NCBI GenBank assembly: GCA_002304435.1
Contig: NEUZ01000002.1
Span: 1-64,000 of the forward strand
From: Opitutia bacterium Tous-C8FEB
Lineage (GTDB): Bacteria; Verrucomicrobiota; Verrucomicrobiia; Opitutales; Opitutaceae
DNA: 64,000 nt
Direction of reading: 5' to 3'
Numbering within the stretch: position 1 is the first letter of the stretch; the number at the start of each line of letters is the position of its first letter. Position numbers and translations under genes: made by a program. Of this stretch, positions 55,987-64,000 are shown piece by piece. The notes under the pieces were generated by a model. The model searched no databases. It was not told where the DNA came from and was given only the letters and a program-made list of their open reading frames with translations.

Positions 55987-57689
55987 TTCTGATCAGAAGG
56001 AACGTTGCAGATGACGGTCACCAGCGGCGGCGGCGTGCCCGCCCTCACTTGGAGGAGCAGATTGATGTCGCGGTACCCTTTTCGGCGGCCGATCACCTCG
56101 TAGTCCCCGGGCAGGATCCGCATCACCTCGGAGTCAAACTTCTGGGGCGCCTTGAAATTGGTGATCTGAACCCACGTGCTGCCATCAGATTTGAAGGTCA
56201 CCTCTACCGGCTTGTTCTGCTCCATTAGCTGCGCATGGAGCTGCTGCACTCGGTCGCTGTTTACGAGATAGGAAGGCTTTACGGCCATCGCCTCGTTGAA
56301 TCGACGAATGGCGCCCTGAAAATCCGACCGGTTGGCCAACTGCTCGGCGGCCTCGATGTACTTCTGGTACTGCAGCAGCGCACGGATGACCGTACCGACC
56401 CGCGTGTAGCCCTCCTTCGCCTCCGCGTGGTCCGCGTCCAGCTTCAGCGTCTCGCTGTAAGCCTCGCGGGCCTCCGACCACTGGTACGCCTTCTCATAAT
56501 CGAACGCCTTCGCAAGGGCCTTCTGCACGGCCTCCTGGTGCGCGTTGGCGCGGGCCGTCTTCAACTGCGCCTGCACCTCGGTATTCTGAGGGGTTACCTT
56601 AAGGGCGTTCTGCAACTCCGCGATCGCCCGGTTCCAGTCGCGGGCTTGGATTGCCTCGTCCGCAGCGGCCTTGGCGGAAGCGAACCGGGTCTCCTTCTCC
56701 AAGCGAGCCGACCGCGACTGTCCCTCCTGCGCCGCCGCCGAGAACCCATCGAGCGCGAAGGCCTGCTTGTAGGCCTCGGCCGCTTCCTTGAACTGCTTCT
56801 GTAGCTCCAGCTTGGCCCCCTGCTGGAGCAGCGCGTGCACGCGATCGCTCGTCTCTGCCCGCTTCAGGCCCTGTAAGGCCGCTTCCAATCCCGGAGACTT
56901 TGCGAGGGCCTGCTCGAACGCTTGGCGGGCCGCAGCCTTCTCGCCCGCCGCGAGGGCACGCTGCCCATCGAACATCCGGGCTTTGACGAAAGCGGTCAGG
57001 GCTTCCTCGGCGCGCTTAAGCTGCGCAAAGCCCGCGTCGAATTGCTTCTTCGCCCCCGCAAAATTTCCGTCGGCTAGGAGTTTGCTGCCCGCGCCGGCCG
57101 CTTCGAAGGCCGCCTCTAGGGCGCCCGGCGCAAGGCTGCGCGCCAGTTCCAATTCCTTAATGCGCAGAAGAATCGAATCGTACCCCTGGCGGGCCTCCCC
57201 CTTGGCCTTCACGTTGCGGGTAAAGGATTCGATCTCGGGGTTCAGCGCCTCGAACACGGCAAACGCGCGCCCAAAGTCCCGGCTCCGCAGCAGCGTCTCC
57301 CCCTGCGTGAACAGGCGCTCCATCGTGATCAACTGCTCGAGCTGCGAGGGATGGTCGGCCGGCACCCGCCGGAGTTCCTTCAGCGCTTTGGATACCAGCT
57401 CGAACGCCTGCTCCGCCTTGGCCTGACTGATAAAGGCGGAACTGGCCTCAGCGATGGACGGGGAACCGACTGCCGCGACGGGCGCCGGGGCGAAGACCTC
57501 CGGCCCCAAAAACAGCTTAAGCCCGCGGATGACCAGCCCCGCCGCCAACAGCAGCGCGAACGCGCCGCCCAAGGTCCACGCGATCACGCGCGGCCAAGCC
57601 GGGCCCCGCCGGGCCTGTTCCTTGCCCGCTTCCGGGTTCCAGTGGATGATGCGGCGCCGCTTCGGACCGCCGGGAGATTCCTCGGCCAT
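55983..57689 (-). CDS. TPR-repeat membrane protein with C-terminal PEGA-like domain
   Basis: Start at 57689 (MAEESPGGPKRRRIIHW...), one N-terminal TM helix, repeated helices (AYKQAFALDGFSAAAQEGQSR, AYSETLKLDADHAEAKEGYTR), C-terminal VEVTFKSDGSTWVQITNFKAPQKFDSEVMRILPGDYEVIGRRKGYRDI. Confidence 0.8.
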   Translation of the reverse strand: MAEESPGGPKRRRIIHWNPEAGKEQARRGPAWPRVIAWTLGGAFALLLAAGLVIRGLKLFLGPEVFAPAPVAAVGSPSIAEASSAFISQAKAEQAFELVSKALKELRRVPADHPSQLEQLITMERLFTQGETLLRSRDFGRAFAVFEALNPEIESFTRNVKAKGEARQGYDSILLRIKELELARSLAPGALEAAFEAAGAGSKLLADGNFAGAKKQFDAGFAQLKRAEEALTAFVKARMFDGQRALAAGEKAAARQAFEQALAKSPGLEAALQGLKRAETSDRVHALLQQGAKLELQKQFKEAAEAYKQAFALDGFSAAAQEGQSRSARLEKETRFASAKAAADEAIQARDWNRAIAELQNALKVTPQNTEVQAQLKTARANAHQEAVQKALAKAFDYEKAYQWSEAREAYSETLKLDADHAEAKEGYTRVGTVIRALLQYQKYIEAAEQLANRSDFQGAIRRFNEAMAVKPSYLVNSDRVQQLHAQLMEQNKPVEVTFKSDGSTWVQITNFKAPQKFDSEVMRILPGDYEVIGRRKGYRDINLLLQVRAGTPPPLVTVICNVPSDQK

Positions 57690-57878
57690 AGGTGACGGTG
57701 GGTTCAGACGTGGGGGACGCGTGAAGGTTAGCGCTGGCGGAACAAGTTCCTGCGGGGCTCCAGGAACAAGCGGACTGTGGAAGGAAACCTCCAAAATGCA
57801 AAGGGCTTCGCGGCCCCCTCCCCTTCGCCGGAAACTTGCGTCTGCCGCACCCGTCCCTTCCGTAACCCCATTCCCGCT

Positions 57879-58691
57879 ATGAACACCCGGCTCGCCCTCG
57901 CCCTGCTTGCCCCCGTCCTCCTCCTCGCCGGTTGCTACGAGGTGCCCGTGACCGGCCGGCGCGCGATGAACCTGGTCGACGACAAAGAGGTCACCAAAAT
58001 GAGCGTGGGCATGTTCGAGGACCTGAAGAAGCGCTACCGCCCTTCCCGCAACCAGGCGCACCAAGCGCAGCTCCAACGCGTGGGCTCCCGGCTGGCGAAG
58101 GTAGTCTTCTGGGATATGCCCGACGCCGACTGGGAATTCGTCGTTTTTGATAATCCGCAGATCAACGCCTTCGCGATGGCGGGCGGTAAGGTAGGCGTGT
58201 TCACCGGGATCTTCCGCATTGCGAAGACCGATGACCAGCTGGCCGCGGTGCTCGCCCACGAGATCGCCCACGTCACGGCCAAGCACGTCCACGAGAAGCT
58301 TTCCCGCGAACTGGCGGTCTCCACCGTGGGGACAGTGGGGGTGATCGGGGGCCTCGCCGGCGGCGCCTCCGGTCTGGCGGTCGACGCGCTCGCCCAAGTC
58401 TACGGCCTCACGACCGGCATCGGGGGCTTCGCCTTCGACCGGGAAAAGGAACGTGAGGCGGACTACGTCGGCCTGATGTATATGGCCCGCGCCGGCTACG
58501 ACCCGCAAGCGGCAGTACAGGTGATGGAGGCACTCGAGGCCGAGACCGGCAAGGACCCGATGCCCCCCGCGCTCCTTTCGACCCATCCGTCCCACCCCGA
58601 GCGGATCCTCAAGCTGATGGACGCGATGCCCAAGGCCCTCGAAGAACGCTCCCGGAGTGGCCAGCTGGCCAATCCGATCATCGTCCGCTGA
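57879..58691 (+). CDS. M48 family metalloprotease lipoprotein
   Basis: Lipobox LLLAGC; VLAHEIAHVTAKHVHEKLSRE (HExxH); FDREKEREADYVGLMYMARAGYDPQAAVQVMEAL. Confidence 0.94.
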   Translation: MNTRLALALLAPVLLLAGCYEVPVTGRRAMNLVDDKEVTKMSVGMFEDLKKRYRPSRNQAHQAQLQRVGSRLAKVVFWDMPDADWEFVVFDNPQINAFAMAGGKVGVFTGIFRIAKTDDQLAAVLAHEIAHVTAKHVHEKLSRELAVSTVGTVGVIGGLAGGASGLAVDALAQVYGLTTGIGGFAFDREKEREADYVGLMYMARAGYDPQAAVQVMEALEAETGKDPMPPALLSTHPSHPERILKLMDAMPKALEERSRSGQLANPIIVR

Positions 58692-58733
58692 CCCGGCGCG
58701 GTCACGCGCCCCGCCGGGTCCCGCGGTTCCCGG

Positions 58734-60296
58734 CTACTGGCCCTGCTTCTTCTTGCCGCCCTTGTTCGGCCCGCCGCCCGAACGGCCCAGCCATTCCGGC
58801 GGGATCTGGGCCGGGACCTTCAGTTCCGTGCGCAACTGTGCCAACTGGCCCTCCAGTTGCTTCCGCGCCGCCGCGTAGGCCGGGTCCGCTAGGACGTTGC
58901 GCAGTTCCCGTGGATCCTTCTCGATGTCGTAAAGCTCCCAATAGTCGTCCGCGGTCCCAAAGAAGTGCACGAGCTTGTAGCGGTCGGTGACGACCCCGTA
59001 GTGCGGCCGCACCCGATGCGGGGCCGGCCATTCGAAATACTGGTAATAGAACGCCGTGCGCCAGTCCGCGGGTCGATTCCCCGCTAGGATCGGCCGCAGG
59101 CTCCGGCCCTGCATCTCCGCCGGCGCCGGCAAGCCGGCCGCATCCAAGAAGGTCTGCGCGAAGTCCAGGGTCGAGACCAAGTCCTTGCTCACCCCACCCG
59201 GACGGCTCACCCCGGGCCAGCGCACCAGCAGTGGCGTGCGCAGCGACTCCTCAAAGATCCAGCGTTTGTCGAACCAACCGTGCTCGCCGAGGAAGAACCC
59301 TTGGTCGCTCGAGTAGACCACAATCGTATTCTCGGCTAGGCCCTCCTTTTCCAGATAATCGAGCAACCGTCCGACGCTCTCATCCACCGCGCGCACCGTC
59401 CCGGTATAGTCGTGCATATAGCGCTGGTAGCGCCAGCGGACCAGATCCTTGCCCTGCAGGTTGGCGGCCCGGAAGCGAGCATTGCGGGGCTCGTAATAGG
59501 CATCCCAGACCTTCCGCTGCTCGGGCGTCATATTCGGCGGCGGATCAAGCTTGGCGTCCCGTTCGGTGAAGGTCTTCTCCAAAGACATATCCTGGTCCCG
59601 CACGGCGATGCCGCGATTGGCATAATCGTCGAAGAGCGTGTCCGGCTCGGGGTAGACGCGATCCCCATCGGCGCCCAGATGCCGCAGGGCGGGGGCCCAC
59701 TCCCGGTGGGGGGCCTTGTGCTGGGACATCAGCAGGAACGGCCGGCTCTTGTCCCGCTGGCGCAGCCAGTCCAGGGAGAGGTCCGTGATGATGTCCGTGG
59801 TGTAGCCTTCCATCTTCACCTGCTCGCCCATCCGGATCATCGGTGGGTTATAGTAGAGGCCCTGCCCCGGGAGGATGTGCCAGAAATCGAACCCCGTGGG
59901 ATCAGACACGAGGTGCCACTTGCCGATCACCGCGGTCTGGTAGCCCGCTTGGCGCAGGATCTTCGGGAAGGTCACCTGTGAGCCATCGAACCGGGAGTTC
60001 GAGTTGTTCACGAACCCGTTCAGGTGGTTGTACTTTCCCGTAAGCACCACGGCGCGCGACGGGCCGCAGATCGAGTTCGGGACGAGGGCGCGGTCGAAAC
60101 GCATCCCGGACTTGGCCAGCCGGTCAAGGTGCGGGGTCTCGAGGAGGCGCCGCCCCTCGCCATAGGCGCTGATGGCCTGGTAGGCGTGGTCGTCGGAGAA
60201 GATGAACACGATGTTCGGCGCGCGCGGGGCGGCGGCCGAGGCGGCCGTGGCGGCCGCAAGAGCGAGGGTCAGGAGACCGAGGGGGGAACGGGGCAT
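58734..60296 (-). CDS. Type I (Cys) sulfatase
   Basis: NIVFIFSDDHAYQAISAYGEGRRLLETPHLDRLAKSGMRFDRALVPNSICGPSRAVVLTGKY; CxPxR formylglycine motif. Confidence 0.95.
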   Translation of the reverse strand: MPRSPLGLLTLALAAATAASAAAPRAPNIVFIFSDDHAYQAISAYGEGRRLLETPHLDRLAKSGMRFDRALVPNSICGPSRAVVLTGKYNHLNGFVNNSNSRFDGSQVTFPKILRQAGYQTAVIGKWHLVSDPTGFDFWHILPGQGLYYNPPMIRMGEQVKMEGYTTDIITDLSLDWLRQRDKSRPFLLMSQHKAPHREWAPALRHLGADGDRVYPEPDTLFDDYANRGIAVRDQDMSLEKTFTERDAKLDPPPNMTPEQRKVWDAYYEPRNARFRAANLQGKDLVRWRYQRYMHDYTGTVRAVDESVGRLLDYLEKEGLAENTIVVYSSDQGFFLGEHGWFDKRWIFEESLRTPLLVRWPGVSRPGGVSKDLVSTLDFAQTFLDAAGLPAPAEMQGRSLRPILAGNRPADWRTAFYYQYFEWPAPHRVRPHYGVVTDRYKLVHFFGTADDYWELYDIEKDPRELRNVLADPAYAAARKQLEGQLAQLRTELKVPAQIPPEWLGRSGGGPNKGGKKKQGQ

Positions 60297-60309
60297 AGGG
60301 GCTGGGCGT

Positions 60310-61137
60310 TCAGGGCTTGGCCGAGTGGGTGGCGAAGAAGGCCTTGGCTTCGGCTACCAGCCGGTTCGGATCCTCGGCGAAGGCCTTGCTGTCCGTCTCG
60401 ATCGCCATCACGCCCGACCAGCCGGAACGGCGGATCTCGGCAAACAGCCCGGCGTAGTTCGACTGTCCCCGCCCGATCTCGGTGTCGACGGGCGTCTTCT
60501 TCCCGTCCGCCGCCGTCTGCACGACCTTGTCCTTGAAGTGGATGTCGTAGACCCGGTCCCCGTAGCTGCGGAACACCTCCGCCGCATCGAAGCCGGCAGC
60601 CGTGACCCAGCCCACATCGAGGCACACCCCGATGCGGCGGTCCCGCTTGGCGAGGATCGCGCGAACCGTCGCCGGATCACCGTAGACGGAACCCGTGCCG
60701 TGATTGTGGATCGCCAGCCGGATATCATATTCCTTCACGAGCTCCTCGAGGTTGTCCCATTCCGCCTGGTTGCGCGGCTCGACGATGATGACCTTGACCC
60801 CCATCAGCTTCGCGAACTCGAAGAGCTTGCGGTTCTCCTCCTTGTTCATCGAGGTGCCGTTCACCCCGAACGTGTAAAGCTGCAGGCCCTTGGCCTCGAG
60901 GATCGCCTTCTTGCGCAGCGACTCGGCGGCCGGCCCCTTCGGGTCGATATGCTTGCCGATCATCTGGAGCTGGGTGATGCCGTGCTTGGTCGCGAAGGCC
61001 ACGACCTGATCGAAATCCATATTCCGGCACGTCCAGCTCTGCAGGCCGAGACTCGGGGCGGCGCGCAGACCGATGGCGGAGAGGAGCAAGGCTGCGGCCA
61101 GAGCGGCCCGCCGCAGGAGGGGGGAAGCAGTAATCAT
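60310..61137 (-). CDS. Exported sugar phosphate isomerase/epimerase
   Basis: Signal peptide; APSLGLQSWTCRNMDFDQVVAFATKHGITQLQMIGKHI...IGVCLDVGWVTAAGFDAAEVFRSYGDRVYDIHFKD; start at 61137. Confidence 0.9.
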   Translation of the reverse strand: MITASPLLRRAALAAALLLSAIGLRAAPSLGLQSWTCRNMDFDQVVAFATKHGITQLQMIGKHIDPKGPAAESLRKKAILEAKGLQLYTFGVNGTSMNKEENRKLFEFAKLMGVKVIIVEPRNQAEWDNLEELVKEYDIRLAIHNHGTGSVYGDPATVRAILAKRDRRIGVCLDVGWVTAAGFDAAEVFRSYGDRVYDIHFKDKVVQTAADGKKTPVDTEIGRGQSNYAGLFAEIRRSGWSGVMAIETDSKAFAEDPNRLVAEAKAFFATHSAKP

Positions 61138-61249
61138 GGGGAGACCGCGACCGTAGGATCGCGTCGCCCGGAGGCAAGCCCCGGCGCCTGCGGAGAGCGG
61201 CCTTGCCTCATCCGGCCCGCCCCGGTCTCCTCCCATTCGCCCCCACCCA

Positions 61250-62620
61250 ATGTCCACCCGCTCCCCTGCCCTGCCCCGCCGCTCCTTCCTGCGTTCAGTC
61301 GGCGCCGCCTCCCTCGCCGCGCCCTTTTTCGCCCGGAACGCCCACGCCGCCGCGCCCAGCCGCGTCCTGCGCCACGCCAGCTTCGGCGCCGCCGGGATGG
61401 CCTGGGCCGACATCCAGGCCATCACCAGCAATCCCTTCGTGAAGCTGGTGGCGGTCGCCGACGTCGACCTCGCGAGGGTGAAGCAGGTTAAGGAGACGTT
61501 CCCCGAGGTCCGGGTCTACCAGGACTGGCGGCAGCTGCTCGAGAAGGAGCAGGGCAACCTCGACTCGGTCAACGTCTCCACCCCGGACCATATGCACGCG
61601 CCCATCGCCCACGCGGCGATGCAGCTCGGCAAACACTGCTACTGTCAGAAGCCCCTCGCTCACGGGATTCACGAGACGCGCGTCCTCACCCGCCTCGCCC
61701 GGGAGAAGAACCTGGTCACCCAGATGGGCATCCAGATTCATTCCTACAAGGTGTACCGGCAGGCCGTCGCGGTCGTGCAGTCGGGCGTGATCGGCAAGGT
61801 GCGGGAGGTCCACACCTGGAGCAGTAAGAAGTGGGGCGACACCGGGCGGCCGCCCGAACGCCGCGATCCCGTGCCTGCCTCACTCGACTGGAACCTTTGG
61901 CAGGGCGTGGCGGCCGAGCGGCCCTTCGTCGCGGGGCACTATCACCCCGGCCAATGGCGCAAACGGCTCGATTTCGGCACGGGCACCTTCGGGGATATGG
62001 GCTGCCACATCTTCGATCCGGTCTTTGAGGCCCTCGCCCTGACCTCGCCGCTCTCGCTCCGCTCGGAAGGCCCCGCGCCGGACGCTTGGAACTGGTCCGT
62101 TAACGCCCGCATCCGCTACGTTTTCCCGGGGACGGCCTACACCGAGGGTAAAACCGTACCGGTGACCTGGTACGACGGCGACGAGCGGCCGCCCGCGGAG
62201 ATCCGCGCGCTGGTCGCCGACCCCCGCGACGCCGCCAAGGCCAAGGGTGGCCGGAAGGCGGATCCGGACAGCCAAGGCTCGATCATCATCGGGACCAAGG
62301 GAGTCCTGCACGTCCCACACATCGCCGCGCCACGCCTGTTCCCGCTGGCCGATTTCCGCGACTATGTCCTGCCCGAACGTACGCAGGGGCACCATTGGAC
62401 CGAATGGGCGGAGGCCTGCATCAACGGCGGCCGCCCGGGGGCGAACTTCGACTATTCCGGACCGCTCACGGAGGCCGTCCTGCTCGGCAGCGTGGCGGTA
62501 CGGTTCCCGGGGCAGGATCTGGCCTGGGACGGGCCCAAGCTCGCCTTCAGCAACGTCCCCGCCGCCAACGCCCACCTGCGCCGCACCTACCGGCGTGGCT
62601 GGGAGGTGGCCGGCCTCTGA
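61250..62620 (+). CDS. Gfo/Idh/MocA family oxidoreductase with Tat-type signal
   Basis: LPRRSFLRSVGAASLAAPFFARNAHA; NPFVKLVAVADVDLARVKQVKETFPEVRVYQDWRQLLEKEQGNLDSVNVSTPDHMHAPIAHAAMQLGKHCYCQKPLAH. Confidence 0.94.
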   Translation: MSTRSPALPRRSFLRSVGAASLAAPFFARNAHAAAPSRVLRHASFGAAGMAWADIQAITSNPFVKLVAVADVDLARVKQVKETFPEVRVYQDWRQLLEKEQGNLDSVNVSTPDHMHAPIAHAAMQLGKHCYCQKPLAHGIHETRVLTRLAREKNLVTQMGIQIHSYKVYRQAVAVVQSGVIGKVREVHTWSSKKWGDTGRPPERRDPVPASLDWNLWQGVAAERPFVAGHYHPGQWRKRLDFGTGTFGDMGCHIFDPVFEALALTSPLSLRSEGPAPDAWNWSVNARIRYVFPGTAYTEGKTVPVTWYDGDERPPAEIRALVADPRDAAKAKGGRKADPDSQGSIIIGTKGVLHVPHIAAPRLFPLADFRDYVLPERTQGHHWTEWAEACINGGRPGANFDYSGPLTEAVLLGSVAVRFPGQDLAWDGPKLAFSNVPAANAHLRRTYRRGWEVAGL

Positions 62621-62645
62621 CGCCAGGGATGGCGCCTGCCGCTGG

Positions 62646-63020
62646 CTAATCCGGCAGGGCGGCGAGGGCCGTCAGATGGGCGTCGCCGTGCTCCAGTTCC
62701 ACCCCGTGCTCCCACGCACAGGCGGCGATCACGAGATCCGACGCCGGTGCGGTCAGGCCTTTCGCCCGAGCGCGTTGGGCAAGGGCCCGGGCCCGCGCCC
62801 AAACCGCATCCGTGGTCGGGAGAAGGATCACGTCCGCCTCTAACGCCTGCATCAACTTCCGTTCCGCAGGCCCGCGCAGGCCGTTCCACAGTTCCAATCG
62901 AACCATATCGCACCACGCCGCCTCCCCCTCTCGCAGCAAAGCCGCCACCCGCGCCCGGACCGCGGGATCTCCGTCGATCCGGAGGGCATCGATCCAGCTC
63001 GAGGAATCGATCAGCTTCAT
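62646..63020 (-). CDS. vapC: PIN-domain ribonuclease toxin, VapC-like
   Basis: MKLIDSSSWIDALR...VRLELWNGL...APASDLVIAACAWEHGVELEHGDAHLTAL; acidic PIN residues; directly downstream of vapB. Confidence 0.92.
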   Translation of the reverse strand: MKLIDSSSWIDALRIDGDPAVRARVAALLREGEAAWCDMVRLELWNGLRGPAERKLMQALEADVILLPTTDAVWARARALAQRARAKGLTAPASDLVIAACAWEHGVELEHGDAHLTALAALPD

Positions 63021-63021
63021 C

Positions 63022-63225
63022 TCAGCCGTCCGCGCGCAGCCGAGCGAGTTCGTCCTTGGTCATCACGTCGCTGCAGGTGCCAAGCCGATCCGCCAGCCGG
63101 CCCAGTCGTTGGCGCCGGTTAAAGTCCGCCACCGCCCGGCTGACCGCCTCGGTCTTAGTCTTGGCGCCGGTGTGACGTATGGCTTCCGCGAGCTCTTTTT
63201 CCGGAAGATCTACGGTCGTTTTCAT
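63022..63225 (-). CDS. vapB: VapB-type antitoxin
   Basis: MKTTVDLPEKELAEAIRHTGAKTKTEAVSRAVADFNRRQRLGRLADRLGTCSDVMTKDELARLRADG; true start at 63225, inside the longer 63663 ORF. Confidence 0.9.
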   Translation of the reverse strand: MKTTVDLPEKELAEAIRHTGAKTKTEAVSRAVADFNRRQRLGRLADRLGTCSDVMTKDELARLRADG

Positions 63226-63249
63226 GCTTCTATCTTTCGAATAGGAAGC
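63226..63249. promoter_or_regulatory. Imperfect palindrome immediately upstream of vapB (candidate autoregulatory operator)
   Basis: gcttctat-ctttcga-ataggaagc, arms complementary with one extra base. Confidence 0.45.
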
Positions 63250-63422
63250 TTCCACGGCAACTCCTTCCCGCTTCTTTCTGACCCGCCGTCCGCGTCGCCG
63301 GACCCAGAACGGCCTTGGCTTCACCTCGGGAGGGATCCAGCGTCCGCGGACCTCGAACACCGTGCGGACTTTCCCTCCAACCCCATCCGCCTGCAGCCTG
63401 CTGGTCGGGCTCTGACCTTGGG

Positions 63423-64000
63423 ATGGCGACGTTCCGGGAAGTCTGCCAAGCGGGGCCGGTCGTGCTGCTCGACGCGGCGGCCGCGCAGGTGCAGGTGGGC
63501 CTGATCGAGCCTTCCGGCGAAGCCCGCTGGTCCGCGCCGCCGGGTGAGTCCGGGGTCGCGGTCTTCCAAGCCCTAGAGGAACTGGGCGTGAAGCCCTCGA
63601 AGGTCCTCGGCTGGATCTATTGCGAGGGTCCGGGATCGATCCTCGGCATCCGGACGGTAGCAATGGCCCTCCGCAGTTGGACCCTTCTCCACCCCGCGCC
63701 CGTTCATCGCTACCTCAGCCTTGCGGTGTTGGCGCACGCACTGGGCCAGTCCGCCGCCGGAATCATCGCGGATGCCCGCCGGGAGACCTGGCACCACCTG
63801 CGCGCGGGAGAACCCCTCCGCCGGCTGCCCACCCGGGATCTACAGCCTCCGCTGTACCTCCCTGCGACCTTCCGCACCTGGTCCGCCTTGCCCGCGGGCG
63901 TGCAGAGCACTCCTTACGAATGGCCCCGTCTGCTGCCCAAAGTCTGGGACGCCGACCTGCTGCGCCCGGCACCGGAGCCGGACGCTTTCCTGCACGAGGA
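63423..64000 (+). CDS. tsaB: TsaB-like tRNA threonylcarbamoyladenosine biosynthesis protein (truncated by window end)
   Basis: Manual translation MATFREVCQAGPVVLLDAAAAQVQVGLIE...IYCEGPGSILGIRTVAMALRSW..., open to the end of the window. Confidence 0.75.
   Translation, partial: MATFREVCQAGPVVLLDAAAAQVQVGLIEPSGEARWSAPPGESGVAVFQALEELGVKPSKVLGWIYCEGPGSILGIRTVAMALRSWTLLHPAPVHRYLSLAVLAHALGQSAAGIIADARRETWHHLRAGEPLRRLPTRDLQPPLYLPATFRTWSALPAGVQSTPYEWPRLLPKVWDADLLRPAPEPDAFLHE

Noticed and set aside
57690-58595. Extended N-terminus of the 870-aa minus-strand ORF 55983-58595
   Set aside because: This part is antisense to the M48 protease gene; the coherent protein starts at ATG 57689 with a TM helix.
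1-64000. CRISPR arrays, prophage, IS elements, rRNA and tRNA genes
   Set aside because: No regularly spaced repeats, transposase/integrase motifs or RNA gene signatures were seen on either strand.

Overview
This 64 kb window is high-GC, densely packed chromosomal sequence. Protein-level cues (a Minf_1886-family protein, sulfatase, Gfo/Idh, many Tat-type signals) suggest a Verrucomicrobiota, probably Opitutales-like, bacterium; this is inference, since no rRNA is present. I assign about 58 coding genes. These include rpsP-trmD-rplS, ychF, lpdA, a heptose/DNA-repair/nadK operon, recN, mrp, rpmG, comM, ispH, rplU-rpmA, sulfatase and sugar-catabolism genes, vapBC, and a truncated tsaB-like gene at the right edge. 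I saw no prophage, CRISPR array, rRNA, tRNA or IS element. The most unusual items are: (1) an 1877-aa UvrA made of two full UvrA units in one polypeptide; (2) an MBL-fold exonuclease fused to an ATP-dependent DNA ligase; (3) an exported AroQ-gamma chorismate mutase fused to a PheC-type cyclohexadienyl dehydratase; (4) a DUF1302-DUF1329-YCF48-RND operon; (5) an uncharacterised surface operon combining a TPR/PEGA-like membrane protein, a Gly-rich secreted protein and a TSP3/collagen-like secreted protein; (6) an IspH with a long N-terminal extension; (7) a Fur-like regulator lacking the usual structural Zn cysteines. All calls come from reading the sequence and ORF translations; no database search was run.
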